A stretch of 64,000 bases of DNA from Candida dubliniensis CD36 (taxonomy: Eukaryota; Ascomycota; Pichiomycetes; Serinales; Debaryomycetaceae): contig NC_012861.1 of the NCBI RefSeq assembly GCF_000026945.1, positions 1,550,001-1,614,000 of the forward strand, read 5' to 3'. This document shows positions 19,114 to 27,388 of the stretch, piece by piece. Under the pieces are notes generated by a model, which had not been told where the DNA came from, made no database searches, and was given only the letters and a program-made list of their open reading frames with translations. Position 1 is the stretch's first letter. Each line of letters begins with the position of its first letter. A program made the position numbers and the translations under genes.

Positions 19114-20616
19114 TTAATATTCCATTGCCTTTAGTGATTGGATTCTTCCTTTCGTGACCCATTCTTCGCCCATAATTGATAATCTGGCACCAGATGGGAA
19201 CTTCTTCGAAGCCACGGCGTTTGTTAGTTGGACAGCAACAACGTACATTAGTTTCTGGCTTTGCTTACCGTAAACAGGTAAGAAACTTGCACCGGCCGCC
19301 TCCCACCAATTTCCCAAAATTGTGAAATGGGTATTGATTAGCATGTTTACTGGTAAATTGGCCGTTCTAGCCAAAAATTGCCATGCCGACTCAAACGAAT
19401 ACAAAAGTTTCTGTGATCCATGGTTAGTAATGGTAGTCATGGCGGCCCAAACGCTGACAATGCCACCCATTCTTTCATCATATTTCGTTTCTTCTTCCCA
19501 TTTGCTGCCATCAGGACGTTTCCAGCCCATCCTCTCTCTACCCTCTTCTGAGTCAATGGAACAATTATACCCTATGATATATGGACACTTTTTTATAAAT
19601 CTTGCGTTCAAATAATATTCAAATTCTGGAAATGTCTGTAATAGTGCGTATGCTAGTTTAGCTAATGGAACAGCTGAATTTGGTCGAACGATAACTTCGG
19701 TTTCTGCTTGATCTATTATTGCTTTTGCAGTGAAATTTAATACCCATTTAAATGCCAAGGCATTGGACTCGACTGCTTTGATCAAGGCTATTACTTCTGT
19801 ACTTATTCTATTAAATTGAGATAATGAGCTGGATAATTGACCAAATTTAGGATTGATTTTTCTTTTGTACTGGTTAACTTGTTTCTTCAAGTCGGCGTTT
19901 TCATTTAATTTCAATTTCACGTTGTTCTTTATATCTTGTATATCTTGTTTGTACTTGTAAAAGGTTTTCTCAATTTGATTATAGTTTGTAGTAAAGCGCA
20001 GCTCCTTTTCTTTCTTCTTCTGCTCTAACAATTCTTTTTCTCTTTGAATTTTCAATTCTGCCTCTCTCCTCTTTCTAACTTCTTCTTCCTCTTTACGTTT
20101 ACGCTCCTTCTCCTCCTCCTCCTCTAACCTCCGTTTCCTTTCTTCTTCTTCTTTCCGTTTCCTTTCCTCCTCTTCCTTACGTCTCCGTTCTTCTTCCTCA
20201 CGGCGTCTGCGTTCCTCTTCTTCACGGCGTCGTCTTTCTTCCTCCTCTCTTCTCTTTCTCTCTAGCTCTAGACGTATTCGTTCTTTTTCTCTTCTGATCA
20301 ATTCCTCCACTTGGCTATTTTGAATTCTTAGTTGACTATCAAAATCCTGAATTAAATGTGTTATGTTTGCATCTGCTTGAGCTTCGCGAGATCTCATTTT
20401 TGAGTGCAACGTGTCAAGTCTATTATTGATCTCATTTCTCTTGGAATTTATGAACTCTAAGGTGTTTTCATCTATATCATTGTAAGTTTTTCTGAAAATA
20501 TCGTTGAAAGTATTCTTGGGTCGTGAAGGTTTAATTAATGATAATGTAATTTGATTTGCCGGTTTAAGTGACACATCTACGGCCACTTCAAAATTGTCTG
20601 GTAAGCCAAATTTCAT
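19114..20616 (-). CDS. GLE1: mRNA export factor Gle1
   Basis: The 500-residue protein matches Gle1. With inositol hexakisphosphate, Gle1 activates the DEAD-box ATPase Dbp5 at the cytoplasmic face of the nuclear pore. The C-terminal domain (about 230-500) is all-helical and conserved: LAYALLQTFPEFEYYLNARFIKKCPYIIGY, the WKRPDG..WEEETKYDERMGGIVSVWAAMTT core and the FLPVYGKQSQKLMYVVAVQLTNAV end. The preceding region is a long charged helix; residues about 119-187 are a run of near-perfect eight-residue E4R4-type units, encoded by imperfect 24-bp tandem repeats. The length is close to S. cerevisiae Gle1 (538). It is divergent from MRPL7 and convergent with PDS5. Confidence 0.92.
   Translation of the reverse strand: MKFGLPDNFEVAVDVSLKPANQITLSLIKPSRPKNTFNDIFRKTYNDIDENTLEFINSKRNEINNRLDTLHSKMRSREAQADANITHLIQDFDSQLRIQNSQVEELIRREKERIRLELERKRREEEERRRREEEERRRREEEERRRKEEEERKRKEEEERKRRLEEEEEKERKRKEEEEVRKRREAELKIQREKELLEQKKKEKELRFTTNYNQIEKTFYKYKQDIQDIKNNVKLKLNENADLKKQVNQYKRKINPKFGQLSSSLSQFNRISTEVIALIKAVESNALAFKWVLNFTAKAIIDQAETEVIVRPNSAVPLAKLAYALLQTFPEFEYYLNARFIKKCPYIIGYNCSIDSEEGRERMGWKRPDGSKWEEETKYDERMGGIVSVWAAMTTITNHGSQKLLYSFESAWQFLARTANLPVNMLINTHFTILGNWWEAAGASFLPVYGKQSQKLMYVVAVQLTNAVASKKFPSGARLSIMGEEWVTKGRIQSLKAMEY
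20056..20262 (-). repeat. Imperfect 24-bp tandem repeats encoding E4R4-type units in GLE1
   Basis: On the coding strand the region alternates GAA/GAG runs with CGT/AGA/AAA runs. It gives about five units of four acidic then four basic residues, followed by a looser extension. The repeats are in frame and the period is eight codons. Confidence 0.8.
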
Positions 20617-21294
20617 AATGTATGCTCCTTCCGTCGTTGATTTTCAGCACAGATACAACTGTCTACTTCTTATGAGCAAGCGTTTTGAACGATTCAAATA
20701 CTAGTATTATATATTCCTTGGAACTAGGCAAGGGAAGAGATTACTATGGAAAGAAAAAAAAGAAAGGATTCAAAACATCTTTAACAAAGTTGGTCGTGTG
20801 AATAATACCAAAAGTGTAGAAGTAGTCCAACTCAAGTAATTACAGATTTGGTCAAACAAGAGTATCTACAATTAATAATTTATTGATAAGCCGTGCTTTA
20901 TGTAGAGTGGTCAACAAACATCTGTTTGCAATCCAAACACAATCGACACATACTTGTATTGTTGTTTGACAAGAACAAGACAGAGTGTTGAATCTAACAC
21001 CATATTTCTGGGATTCACAAATTCCCCAAGTTACAGCTTACATTATAAATGATAGTCTTCAGCAAAGTCAAATGCAACGCATACGTTATTTCTTATATTC
21101 CCATGTCATAATCCAAGAAGAAAGACTGAAGTAAACAGTAGATATAATGTAGCACTTTTTATTCCTTTGGCACGACTTTGGTTTGGGTTTTCCTTTCTCC
21201 ATTTTGTTTCGTGAGAGAAGCTCAAGAAAAAAAAAATTTTTAGCTTTGAAAAAACCCAAATCTAACAAGACCATAGATGTATACTAACTGCAAA
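20617..21294. other. Divergent promoter region between GLE1 and MRPL7
   Basis: No gene is seen. A-rich and T-rich tracts lie at about 20752-20765 and 21226-21241. The AATTTT element close to MRPL7 is listed separately. Confidence 0.55.
21235..21240. promoter_or_regulatory. AATTTT (RGE-type) element before MRPL7
   Basis: AAAAATTTTT (21232-21241) contains the AATTTT core about 55 bases upstream of the preferred ATG. In C. albicans this element was reported to be enriched upstream of both cytosolic and mitochondrial ribosomal protein genes, unlike in S. cerevisiae. AATTTT is common in AT-rich DNA, so this is only suggestive. Confidence 0.35.
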
Positions 21295-22158
21295 ATGAAT
21301 AGGCATTTCATTCGTTCATTTTCACAAAGCAGTACAGTCTTGAGACCTGGTTACTCTACTGTAAATCCAGTACATCATTTGGTTAAAGTTGAAAAATCTA
21401 AATTGAGACCGGGATTGAAAGAACTATTACTTCCAAAAGATGATATCAGATCCGTCAAATTCAAACCAACCGAGATTTCACAAGATAGAGTCAACGAGTA
21501 TTATCAAAATGCGTTACAGTCTGATTTATTATTGCATTTATATGAGCATGATGCCGAACCAATAATTGGGAATAAGAAGCGTTCTTGGGGAACAGACACA
21601 CCTTTCAAATTGTATCGTCCGTTGCGAAAACCAGTTGGAAGTACAAGACCAACAAAAAATATTTATCCAATAAACAACAAGAATGTTCCTAAATTAGAGA
21701 GTATTGTTGTCCAATCATATAATAAAAATGCATTGGAATCGCCTTGGTTGAATATCACGACAAGATTGCAACTTGCGACAATTACCAATGTCAAACCTAA
21801 GATTCTTTATGGTAAAGCAAACATTTTGCCTTGGAAAGTGAGAGTAGGAAGAGCATGTGGTGCCAAGGTTGAATTGTTTGATAGAGACATGAGTCAGTTT
21901 ATTAGCACTTTGACAGAATTAGTGTTACCAAGAATTAGAGCGTTCAAAGGTATCCCAAGAACTTCGGGTGATAAGAATGGTAATATATCTATGGGGTTGA
22001 CTCCAGAGGATTGTCAATTTTTCCCAGAATTAGATCATTTCCAAGAATTGTTCCCTAACTTGAACGGTTTACAAATTACTTTTAGAACTACTGCACAAAC
22101 TGACAACCACGCCAAAACCTTGCTCAGTTGTTATGGTTTCCCATTCTCTAAGAATTAA
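21295..22158 (+). CDS. MRPL7: Mitochondrial large ribosomal subunit protein uL5m (Mrpl7)
   Basis: This is a mitochondrial ribosomal protein of the uL5 family, which contacts 5S-like regions and the P-site tRNA. I prefer the ATG at 21295 because it gives MNRHFIRSFSQSSTVLRP, an Arg/Ser-rich, acid-free mitochondrial presequence. An ATG at 21277 in the same frame would add six residues. The uL5 core is in the C-terminal half: SPWLNITTRLQLATITNVKP, LPWKVRVGRACGAKVELFDRDMSQFISTLTELVLPRIRAFKGIP, GNISMGLTPEDCQFFPELDHF and GLQITFRTTAQTDNHAKTLLSCYGFPF. The length (287-293) matches S. cerevisiae Mrpl7 (292). MTE1 follows on the same strand after about 225 bases. Confidence 0.93.
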   Translation: MNRHFIRSFSQSSTVLRPGYSTVNPVHHLVKVEKSKLRPGLKELLLPKDDIRSVKFKPTEISQDRVNEYYQNALQSDLLLHLYEHDAEPIIGNKKRSWGTDTPFKLYRPLRKPVGSTRPTKNIYPINNKNVPKLESIVVQSYNKNALESPWLNITTRLQLATITNVKPKILYGKANILPWKVRVGRACGAKVELFDRDMSQFISTLTELVLPRIRAFKGIPRTSGDKNGNISMGLTPEDCQFFPELDHFQELFPNLNGLQITFRTTAQTDNHAKTLLSCYGFPFSKN

Positions 22159-22382
22159 AAAGTCTTTTCTTTTCATTTTTATTTTGTAAATATTTGTATA
22201 GAGTTAATGTAAATAGTATTAATCTATATTTAACTGTATGTTGACTCGTGTATGTATGGTGTTTAACCAAACATTGTATGAAAAAAAAAAAAAAATGTAA
22301 ACACATGCATACTTTCTGGTGAGAATAGTTGAATAAACAACTATTTTTGAATGAAATAAATTGTGGAATATTATACCCGTCT

Positions 22383-23747
22383 ATGTCAACTAGTCAAGCT
22401 AATATAATCTCTGTGATTCATGAATACGAAATACTATATACCACTAGGATTCAACAGAAATCAAAGAATTGGAATGATGGAAAATTGACATTTTATGAGT
22501 TCAATAAGAAAATGGAGATACATAATGAAGATGGCATGCTATTAGCCACAGACTTCTATAAATCCAAACTGATATCTAATATTTTAAACAGTGTCTTGAC
22601 AAATAATAATGAGTTTCGACTACCCAATTCCAATTATCTTATTCAAATTCAAGAAAAGATACGTGTTTTCGAAAGAGAAGTTAGTATAAGAGCAAAGACT
22701 AGTGATAGCCAGCAGTTGGAAAAGAGCATTATAAAGAATGGATCTATTTCAAATGGGGGAAATATAATAAGTAAAACTCCAAGTTTGGGCCTTGCGTCAA
22801 CGTCACACAGGAAAATTACACCAAGAAACTTAGTCATCACAGACAGTAAAAACCAAAGCTCGTACATTAATAAAAATGTGACGAAACTGGTCTATAGTTC
22901 AATGGGAGTCACCAGAATGGATAAAGCTCATTCGCCTAAAAATAATACAACTCAAAATATAGCCAATCCGTCCAGTTTGGAATCCAATAGGAACAAGGTT
23001 CAATCAGCACCAAAACCACTACGATATCAAAGTAGTTCTAATATGATTGGCACTACTCGACAAGTCAGTAGAACTTCTGTGGGGTCAAAGATTGCTAGAA
23101 ACAAGGTGCATACCAGTGAGTTATTAAACATTGATTCAAAAGTTTCCAAAAGACTTACGTTTAGAATTCCACCCCGAACTTCGACGTACTTTCAATATAT
23201 ATATACACCTAGGAATGAAATTGAGAGGTATGATGTTGCTGCAAATGATGTTAGCATATATAAGCCATTGGTCATTTCTGGAAATGAACCATCTGAACCA
23301 GGGGAAGAATTGATTCAAGAAGAGATGAATGGGCAAGAAAGTAAGGAAGATGGTGAAAATCAAGAGACGGATAAAAGTGTGCACAATACTTCTGAGAAAG
23401 AAATTAGGAATGATTCGACACCCAATCAGCTAAAACTTGCCGATGGGTATATTACTACTGACTCGGTGACATTTTCCGGTACCGAAACTTCTCAGTTTCC
23501 AGTGAAGAAAGAACAGCCGTTAATTGTTTCAAATACCACGGTTGATGATGCTGATATTGTTTACGATTTATCTGATTATGAGGAAAATGAGAAATTCAAT
23601 GCCATGATTAAGCAAATTAAACAGACGCAGAATGAGGAGGAAAGTTCTTTTAAAGGTATCACCAATAAAAAATCTAACAAGATAAAAACAGGCACGGAAG
23701 CAGTTGAATTCTGTCTTTCTACTGATTCTGAAATGGATGAAATATAG
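22383..23747 (+). CDS. MTE1: DUF2439-domain protein, Mte1-like (Mph1-associated DNA repair factor)
   Basis: The frame is open upstream only via TTG; the first ATG is at 22383 and gives 454 residues. The N-terminal 100 residues match the DUF2439 domain found in yeast Mte1, fission yeast Dbl2 and human ZGRF1: VIHEYEILYTTRIQQKSKNWNDGKLTFYEFNKKMEIHNEDGMLLATDFYKS. In S. cerevisiae Mte1 binds D-loops and controls the Mph1 helicase in break repair and telomere maintenance. The rest is low-complexity, Ser/Asn-rich, with an acidic C-terminal third (VYDLSDYEENEKF near the end) that could hold short binding motifs. The domain call is good; orthology rests on that domain plus overall layout. It is convergent with the small orphan at 23832-24146. 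Confidence 0.75.
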   Translation: MSTSQANIISVIHEYEILYTTRIQQKSKNWNDGKLTFYEFNKKMEIHNEDGMLLATDFYKSKLISNILNSVLTNNNEFRLPNSNYLIQIQEKIRVFEREVSIRAKTSDSQQLEKSIIKNGSISNGGNIISKTPSLGLASTSHRKITPRNLVITDSKNQSSYINKNVTKLVYSSMGVTRMDKAHSPKNNTTQNIANPSSLESNRNKVQSAPKPLRYQSSSNMIGTTRQVSRTSVGSKIARNKVHTSELLNIDSKVSKRLTFRIPPRTSTYFQYIYTPRNEIERYDVAANDVSIYKPLVISGNEPSEPGEELIQEEMNGQESKEDGENQETDKSVHNTSEKEIRNDSTPNQLKLADGYITTDSVTFSGTETSQFPVKKEQPLIVSNTTVDDADIVYDLSDYEENEKFNAMIKQIKQTQNEEESSFKGITNKKSNKIKTGTEAVEFCLSTDSEMDEI

Positions 23748-23808
23748 CAACTTGAATTTCCTTTGTCGAAATACTTACAGAATAATCAAAATGGTGTGAA
23801 CTTAGTCT

Positions 23809-23828
23809 TATATATATATATATATATA
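23809..23828. repeat. (TA)10 dinucleotide repeat
   Basis: Ten TA units sit between the convergent 3' ends of MTE1 and the small orphan gene. Confidence 0.95.
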
Positions 23829-23831
23829 CTA

Positions 23832-24146
23832 TTACTGTCTGTTCAAGTTTTTTTGATATTCCGTCCATCGTTCTATTTCTTCTTTTTTCTTACGCTCTTG
23901 TCTCGCAATCAAAATGGGAACAGCATTAGATGTGAATATTTTGACAACAGGGAAAGAAGATATCATGCCATTTATAGCAGATACTGCTGGCAAATTGGAA
24001 ATTCTAGCAAGGTATCCTTGGGCAGGTAATTCAGTATAGGTAGACGTAGGAGTGGTGGACGTTGTGTTAGATGTTGTTTCGTTGATTGTAGTTGAATTAG
24101 TTGAAATTTCCCTGATGGATTGTGGAATTATAAAAGTAGCAGACAT
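23832..24146 (-). CDS. Small hypothetical protein, 104 residues
   Basis: I do not recognise this protein. It begins MSATFIIPQSIREI, then has a Thr/Ser/Asn-rich segment (residues 14-38). It then has a compact, more protein-like second half, ELPAQGYLARISNLPAVSAINGMISSFPVVKIF, and a highly charged helical end, ARQERKKKEEIERWTEYQKNLNRQ. The moderately hydrophobic stretch at about residues 43-80 followed by a basic amphipathic helix could sit at a membrane, possibly mitochondrial, but no transmembrane segment is clear. The gene is convergent with MTE1 and divergent from the secreted orphan, with 262 bases between their starts. A clean ATG and a non-random composition in the second half support coding. 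Confidence 0.55.
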   Translation of the reverse strand: MSATFIIPQSIREISTNSTTINETTSNTTSTTPTSTYTELPAQGYLARISNLPAVSAINGMISSFPVVKIFTSNAVPILIARQERKKKEEIERWTEYQKNLNRQ

Positions 24147-24408
24147 GGTAAAACTTTGCAGTATCTATAGCTTATTATGATTATTATTAATAGAATTTAA
24201 AAAATTGATTAGAAAATGATTAGGAAATGATTAGTAAAGTATATAAAGAATGAAATGTAATTAAATATATAAAAACTAAAGCTGCAAATATCAAGCAAAA
24301 AAAAAAAAAAAACAAGGAGTTGCAAAAGCCAAAACCAGATTTCGAGAATAAATTATGCTATGTTTTATGTAAAACAAAACAATCCAAACTATTAATTATT
24401 ATCAGATC

Positions 24409-25248
24409 ATGTTAAGCCTAGTAATATTACTATTATTGATATCCCGTCAATCATTTTCATTACCTGATCAATCTCAATCTTGTGTTACTAATATGAATAT
24501 TCCCTTTACGGGATATAAAATTGAATACCAACTAAATCTTCAAAAATTTGAAGGAAGTTATCATTTGCTTTATTGTAACGATAATAAATTATTATACGAT
24601 GTCAATTTAAATAATTCAATTCCTTGGACATTACCCATAAATTTTAGTTCATTATCGTCTGAAAATTCTAATACTTTAGTTCTTGCTCGTCGTAAATCTT
24701 TTGCATTAAGAAGTATTCCCATTTTTATGCCAAACACTTTGATTGGATCATTATATTATGGAGAAAGTTTAGATAATATTCAATTCAGACCATTGAATAA
24801 TACCTCCAGTTTACAATCAATTCCGTTATTAGCGTCAAATATATTCCGCAATTGGGTAGAATTGAATTATAAATTAAATTTTATTTATCATGTACCGATA
24901 TTGACCACTCCTGGTGTCGACTCTAAACGATTTAATTTTGGGTTTTTTGAGAGTAACAAAATTGAAAATAATTGGAATAAGTATATATCCATTCAAGAAG
25001 ATTATAATTATAATTATGATTCTCGAGTGTTTATTAGACATGCAATTGATAATGCGTTGGGTCATGTGAGTTTGATGATTAACGGTAGCAAATTATTAAG
25101 ATGGAAATTTAATCAAATAAATATCAGTGGCAAGGAAACAGCGATTGGCGATAAAATATGGTGGAAATTTATTCTACTATCGAGAGTGATGAAAGAGGAC
25201 GTGTTTGCAAATATGATTCGAAAATTTGATGGTTTTTTCAGATACTAA
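24409..25248 (+). CDS. Predicted secreted glycoprotein of unknown function, 279 residues
   Basis: I do not recognise a family. The N-terminus is a clear signal peptide: MLSLVILLLLISRQSFSLP, with likely cleavage around residue 18. There is no second strong hydrophobic segment and no GPI-type C-terminus, so a soluble secreted or secretory-pathway protein is the simplest reading. Potential N-glycosylation sequons include NNS, NFS, NTS, NGS and NIS. Two cysteines shortly after the signal (SCVTN and LLYCNDN) could form a disulfide. Aromatic and Asn content is high and the codons are very AT-rich, a composition common in fast-evolving Candida surface genes. It ends about 105 bases before the stop of the next, convergent gene. 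Confidence 0.65.
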   Translation: MLSLVILLLLISRQSFSLPDQSQSCVTNMNIPFTGYKIEYQLNLQKFEGSYHLLYCNDNKLLYDVNLNNSIPWTLPINFSSLSSENSNTLVLARRKSFALRSIPIFMPNTLIGSLYYGESLDNIQFRPLNNTSSLQSIPLLASNIFRNWVELNYKLNFIYHVPILTTPGVDSKRFNFGFFESNKIENNWNKYISIQEDYNYNYDSRVFIRHAIDNALGHVSLMINGSKLLRWKFNQINISGKETAIGDKIWWKFILLSRVMKEDVFANMIRKFDGFFRY

Positions 25249-25353
25249 AAACCCCAGTTTACCATTGATATGCATTATATATAGATAGAAAATGTCTATT
25301 GAAAAAAAAAAAAAAAAAACCGATGAAAAATTTGGATAGGTAACCAAATTAAC

Positions 25354-27388
25354 TTACTCATTAGATAAACAGCTATCATATCCAACGGCAAGCGTCATCC
25401 CAACAACAATGTCAAACATACCTCTGTTTCTGATCCCTCCAAAGATTTCAAGATCTTCATATATTGTTATCCATCCTAATTTATTTTCGTCTGGCAAATC
25501 ATCACTCGTATTGTTCAGATAATATAAACCGTCACTACCTTGATAAAATTTTTTAGTTTCCGTTCCATACTGATCTTCGACATTTTCAAGAAAGGGGGTT
25601 TCATTTAAACTACCATTTAAATAATGTTTATTGTTTTTCACAGTTCGGATAATCTTCTTTTTCGGTCTGGTTTCAAATGGTCTAAACATTGCGAGTACCG
25701 GTGGGAAACTTTGTCCATAATCGTGTCCATAAATAAACTTTGGTTCAAATTCTCTATATTTCAACCCATGGTGAGCAGTGGAAACGTAATTTTGATGGAA
25801 ATATATATTTCTTTTACCAATAAATTTAAACTCTTCATCATGCAGAGCAGGGTAGTTTTTATTTTTCGTGGGTGAGGTGTTTTTAAAAGTTTCCTTGAGT
25901 TTGGTCATTTTACTACTTCTGACTCTTGGTATCGACCCTATGTTCCAAGGCATGTTATTTAAATCGCGGATTTCGTGATTTTGAAAATATTGTGGATATT
26001 TTGCTCGAAGGTTGACGTAGGGGAAGAAGGCCTCATCAATTTTCTTTGGGAAAGAAACCCCATTATATGTTGTCAAGTCCTCGTATTTAACAATAGTGCC
26101 TTGATTCAAAAACTTATCCTTGGGTATGGAAAAGGTGAATTCACCGCCTTTACTGGCCGGGTTTTTCGTCACAATCATAAACGGAACTCTTGAGCCTTCT
26201 GTTAGATCACTAGAATCTCTAAAAATCAAACTGTATCCTGAAGTAGAGTTGGGTTTTATTGTAGTGGGGTCGGAGCTTACGACTTCAATGAAATAACCAG
26301 GTGCGTTACGACAATATACATGTTTCATTCCTGGGTTGGTTGTTAGGTATAAATCTTTGCCAAATTTTAATATATGATACTTCCAAAAAGGTGCGTCAGG
26401 AGATGACATGATTGATGAGTTGATACTGTATTGAGTTGAAAAATCATATACTGGGGACTTGGGAGGTAGTGGAGGCAAAAGAGGACTGGCAGAAAATAAA
26501 GGTGAGGCTCTAGTTTCTATCGTTTCAGCGGTGGTGTATGTTTTGGATGTGGATGTGGATGATTGCTGGTCTTCGGTTCTATATTGGTAAGGAGAATGGT
26601 GTTCTTCCTTGGGAGGTACTCTTGGAGGAATATCTTGTGTGGAAGCAGAAAATAAACTTGACTGGCCAGTGGTCTTACTTGACTTTTTGAATTTCTCAAA
26701 ATGGATATTTAAATTTGCAAAATTAAATTTTTTGAGTAATCCTTCTTTAGGTTTTTTAGTGATTATAGGATCTTTGAAAGGGTTTTCAAATTGTGCTGTG
26801 GTATCATGTGTACCATGGGCAACTTTATCGTCAGATTCTGGTGGGTTAAAGTGGCGATAACTCGTCCTGTCATCTTTTTCTGGAGCATTTGCAACATTCA
26901 CACTACCCTCCTCCACAGAACCAAATCCTGATTTCCTTTTCTGTGCTTTTGTATACGACGAAATCGATATTGCGTCATCTAGGTTTGGGTCTGGCAAAAA
27001 ATCTTCTTCTTCATTTGAATTAGTAGGTAGCATTGGTGAAGGAGTTGAATGCAGGGGGCTCGCCAAATGGCGCTTTCAAATAATCGTTTTCATTGTCAAT
27101 TTCGGGCGGTCGGACTGTACTTAATGTAGTTAAATCCTCTGACAGCAGTGAATATGTTGTTGTCTGGTGCATTGGAGGTAATGGCATATGGTCTGTGGGG
27201 TAGTCAACAATAGGGTTGTCGTCAATCATATGGCGACGTAATAATTTCTCTCGATATTCGCTCAAGGAGATGTTGCTAGAAGAGTCATCCCAGTCATTGC
27301 TGTCGTTGTTAATGTTTGCTGTTGGTGGTAAAAGTGGGAGTTCCTTGATATCACACCTAGTCATGGACCTACCCCATTTGTATGACAT
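25354..27388 (-). CDS. Uncharacterised protein, coding sequence split by a +1 frame change
   Basis: Two overlapping minus-strand frames together look like one gene of about 677 residues. The 5' part (27388 down to 27020) starts MSYKWGRSMTRCDIKELPLLPP and carries Pro/Ser-rich disordered sequence. The 3' part has no ATG of its own near its beginning and opens only after a stop at 27076-27078, so it needs the first part for initiation. The shift must lie between 27020 and 27075, which includes a run of five G (27054-27058). The first half is disordered with Pro-rich patches (PPLPPKSP). The second half (from about 26450 downward) is folded-looking: FWKYHILKFGKDLYLTTNPGMKHVYC, EFTFSIPKDKF and the C-terminal WITIYEDLEIFGGIRNRGMFDIVVGMTLAVGYD. 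I do not recognise the family. No transmembrane segment or signal peptide is visible. Confidence 0.65.

Noticed and set aside
21282..21302. TACTAAC branch-point consensus followed by AG just at the MRPL7 start, suggesting a 5' intron
   Set aside because: I found no GTATGT-like donor upstream in the 660-base intergenic region, and removing this segment would delete the best mitochondrial presequence start.
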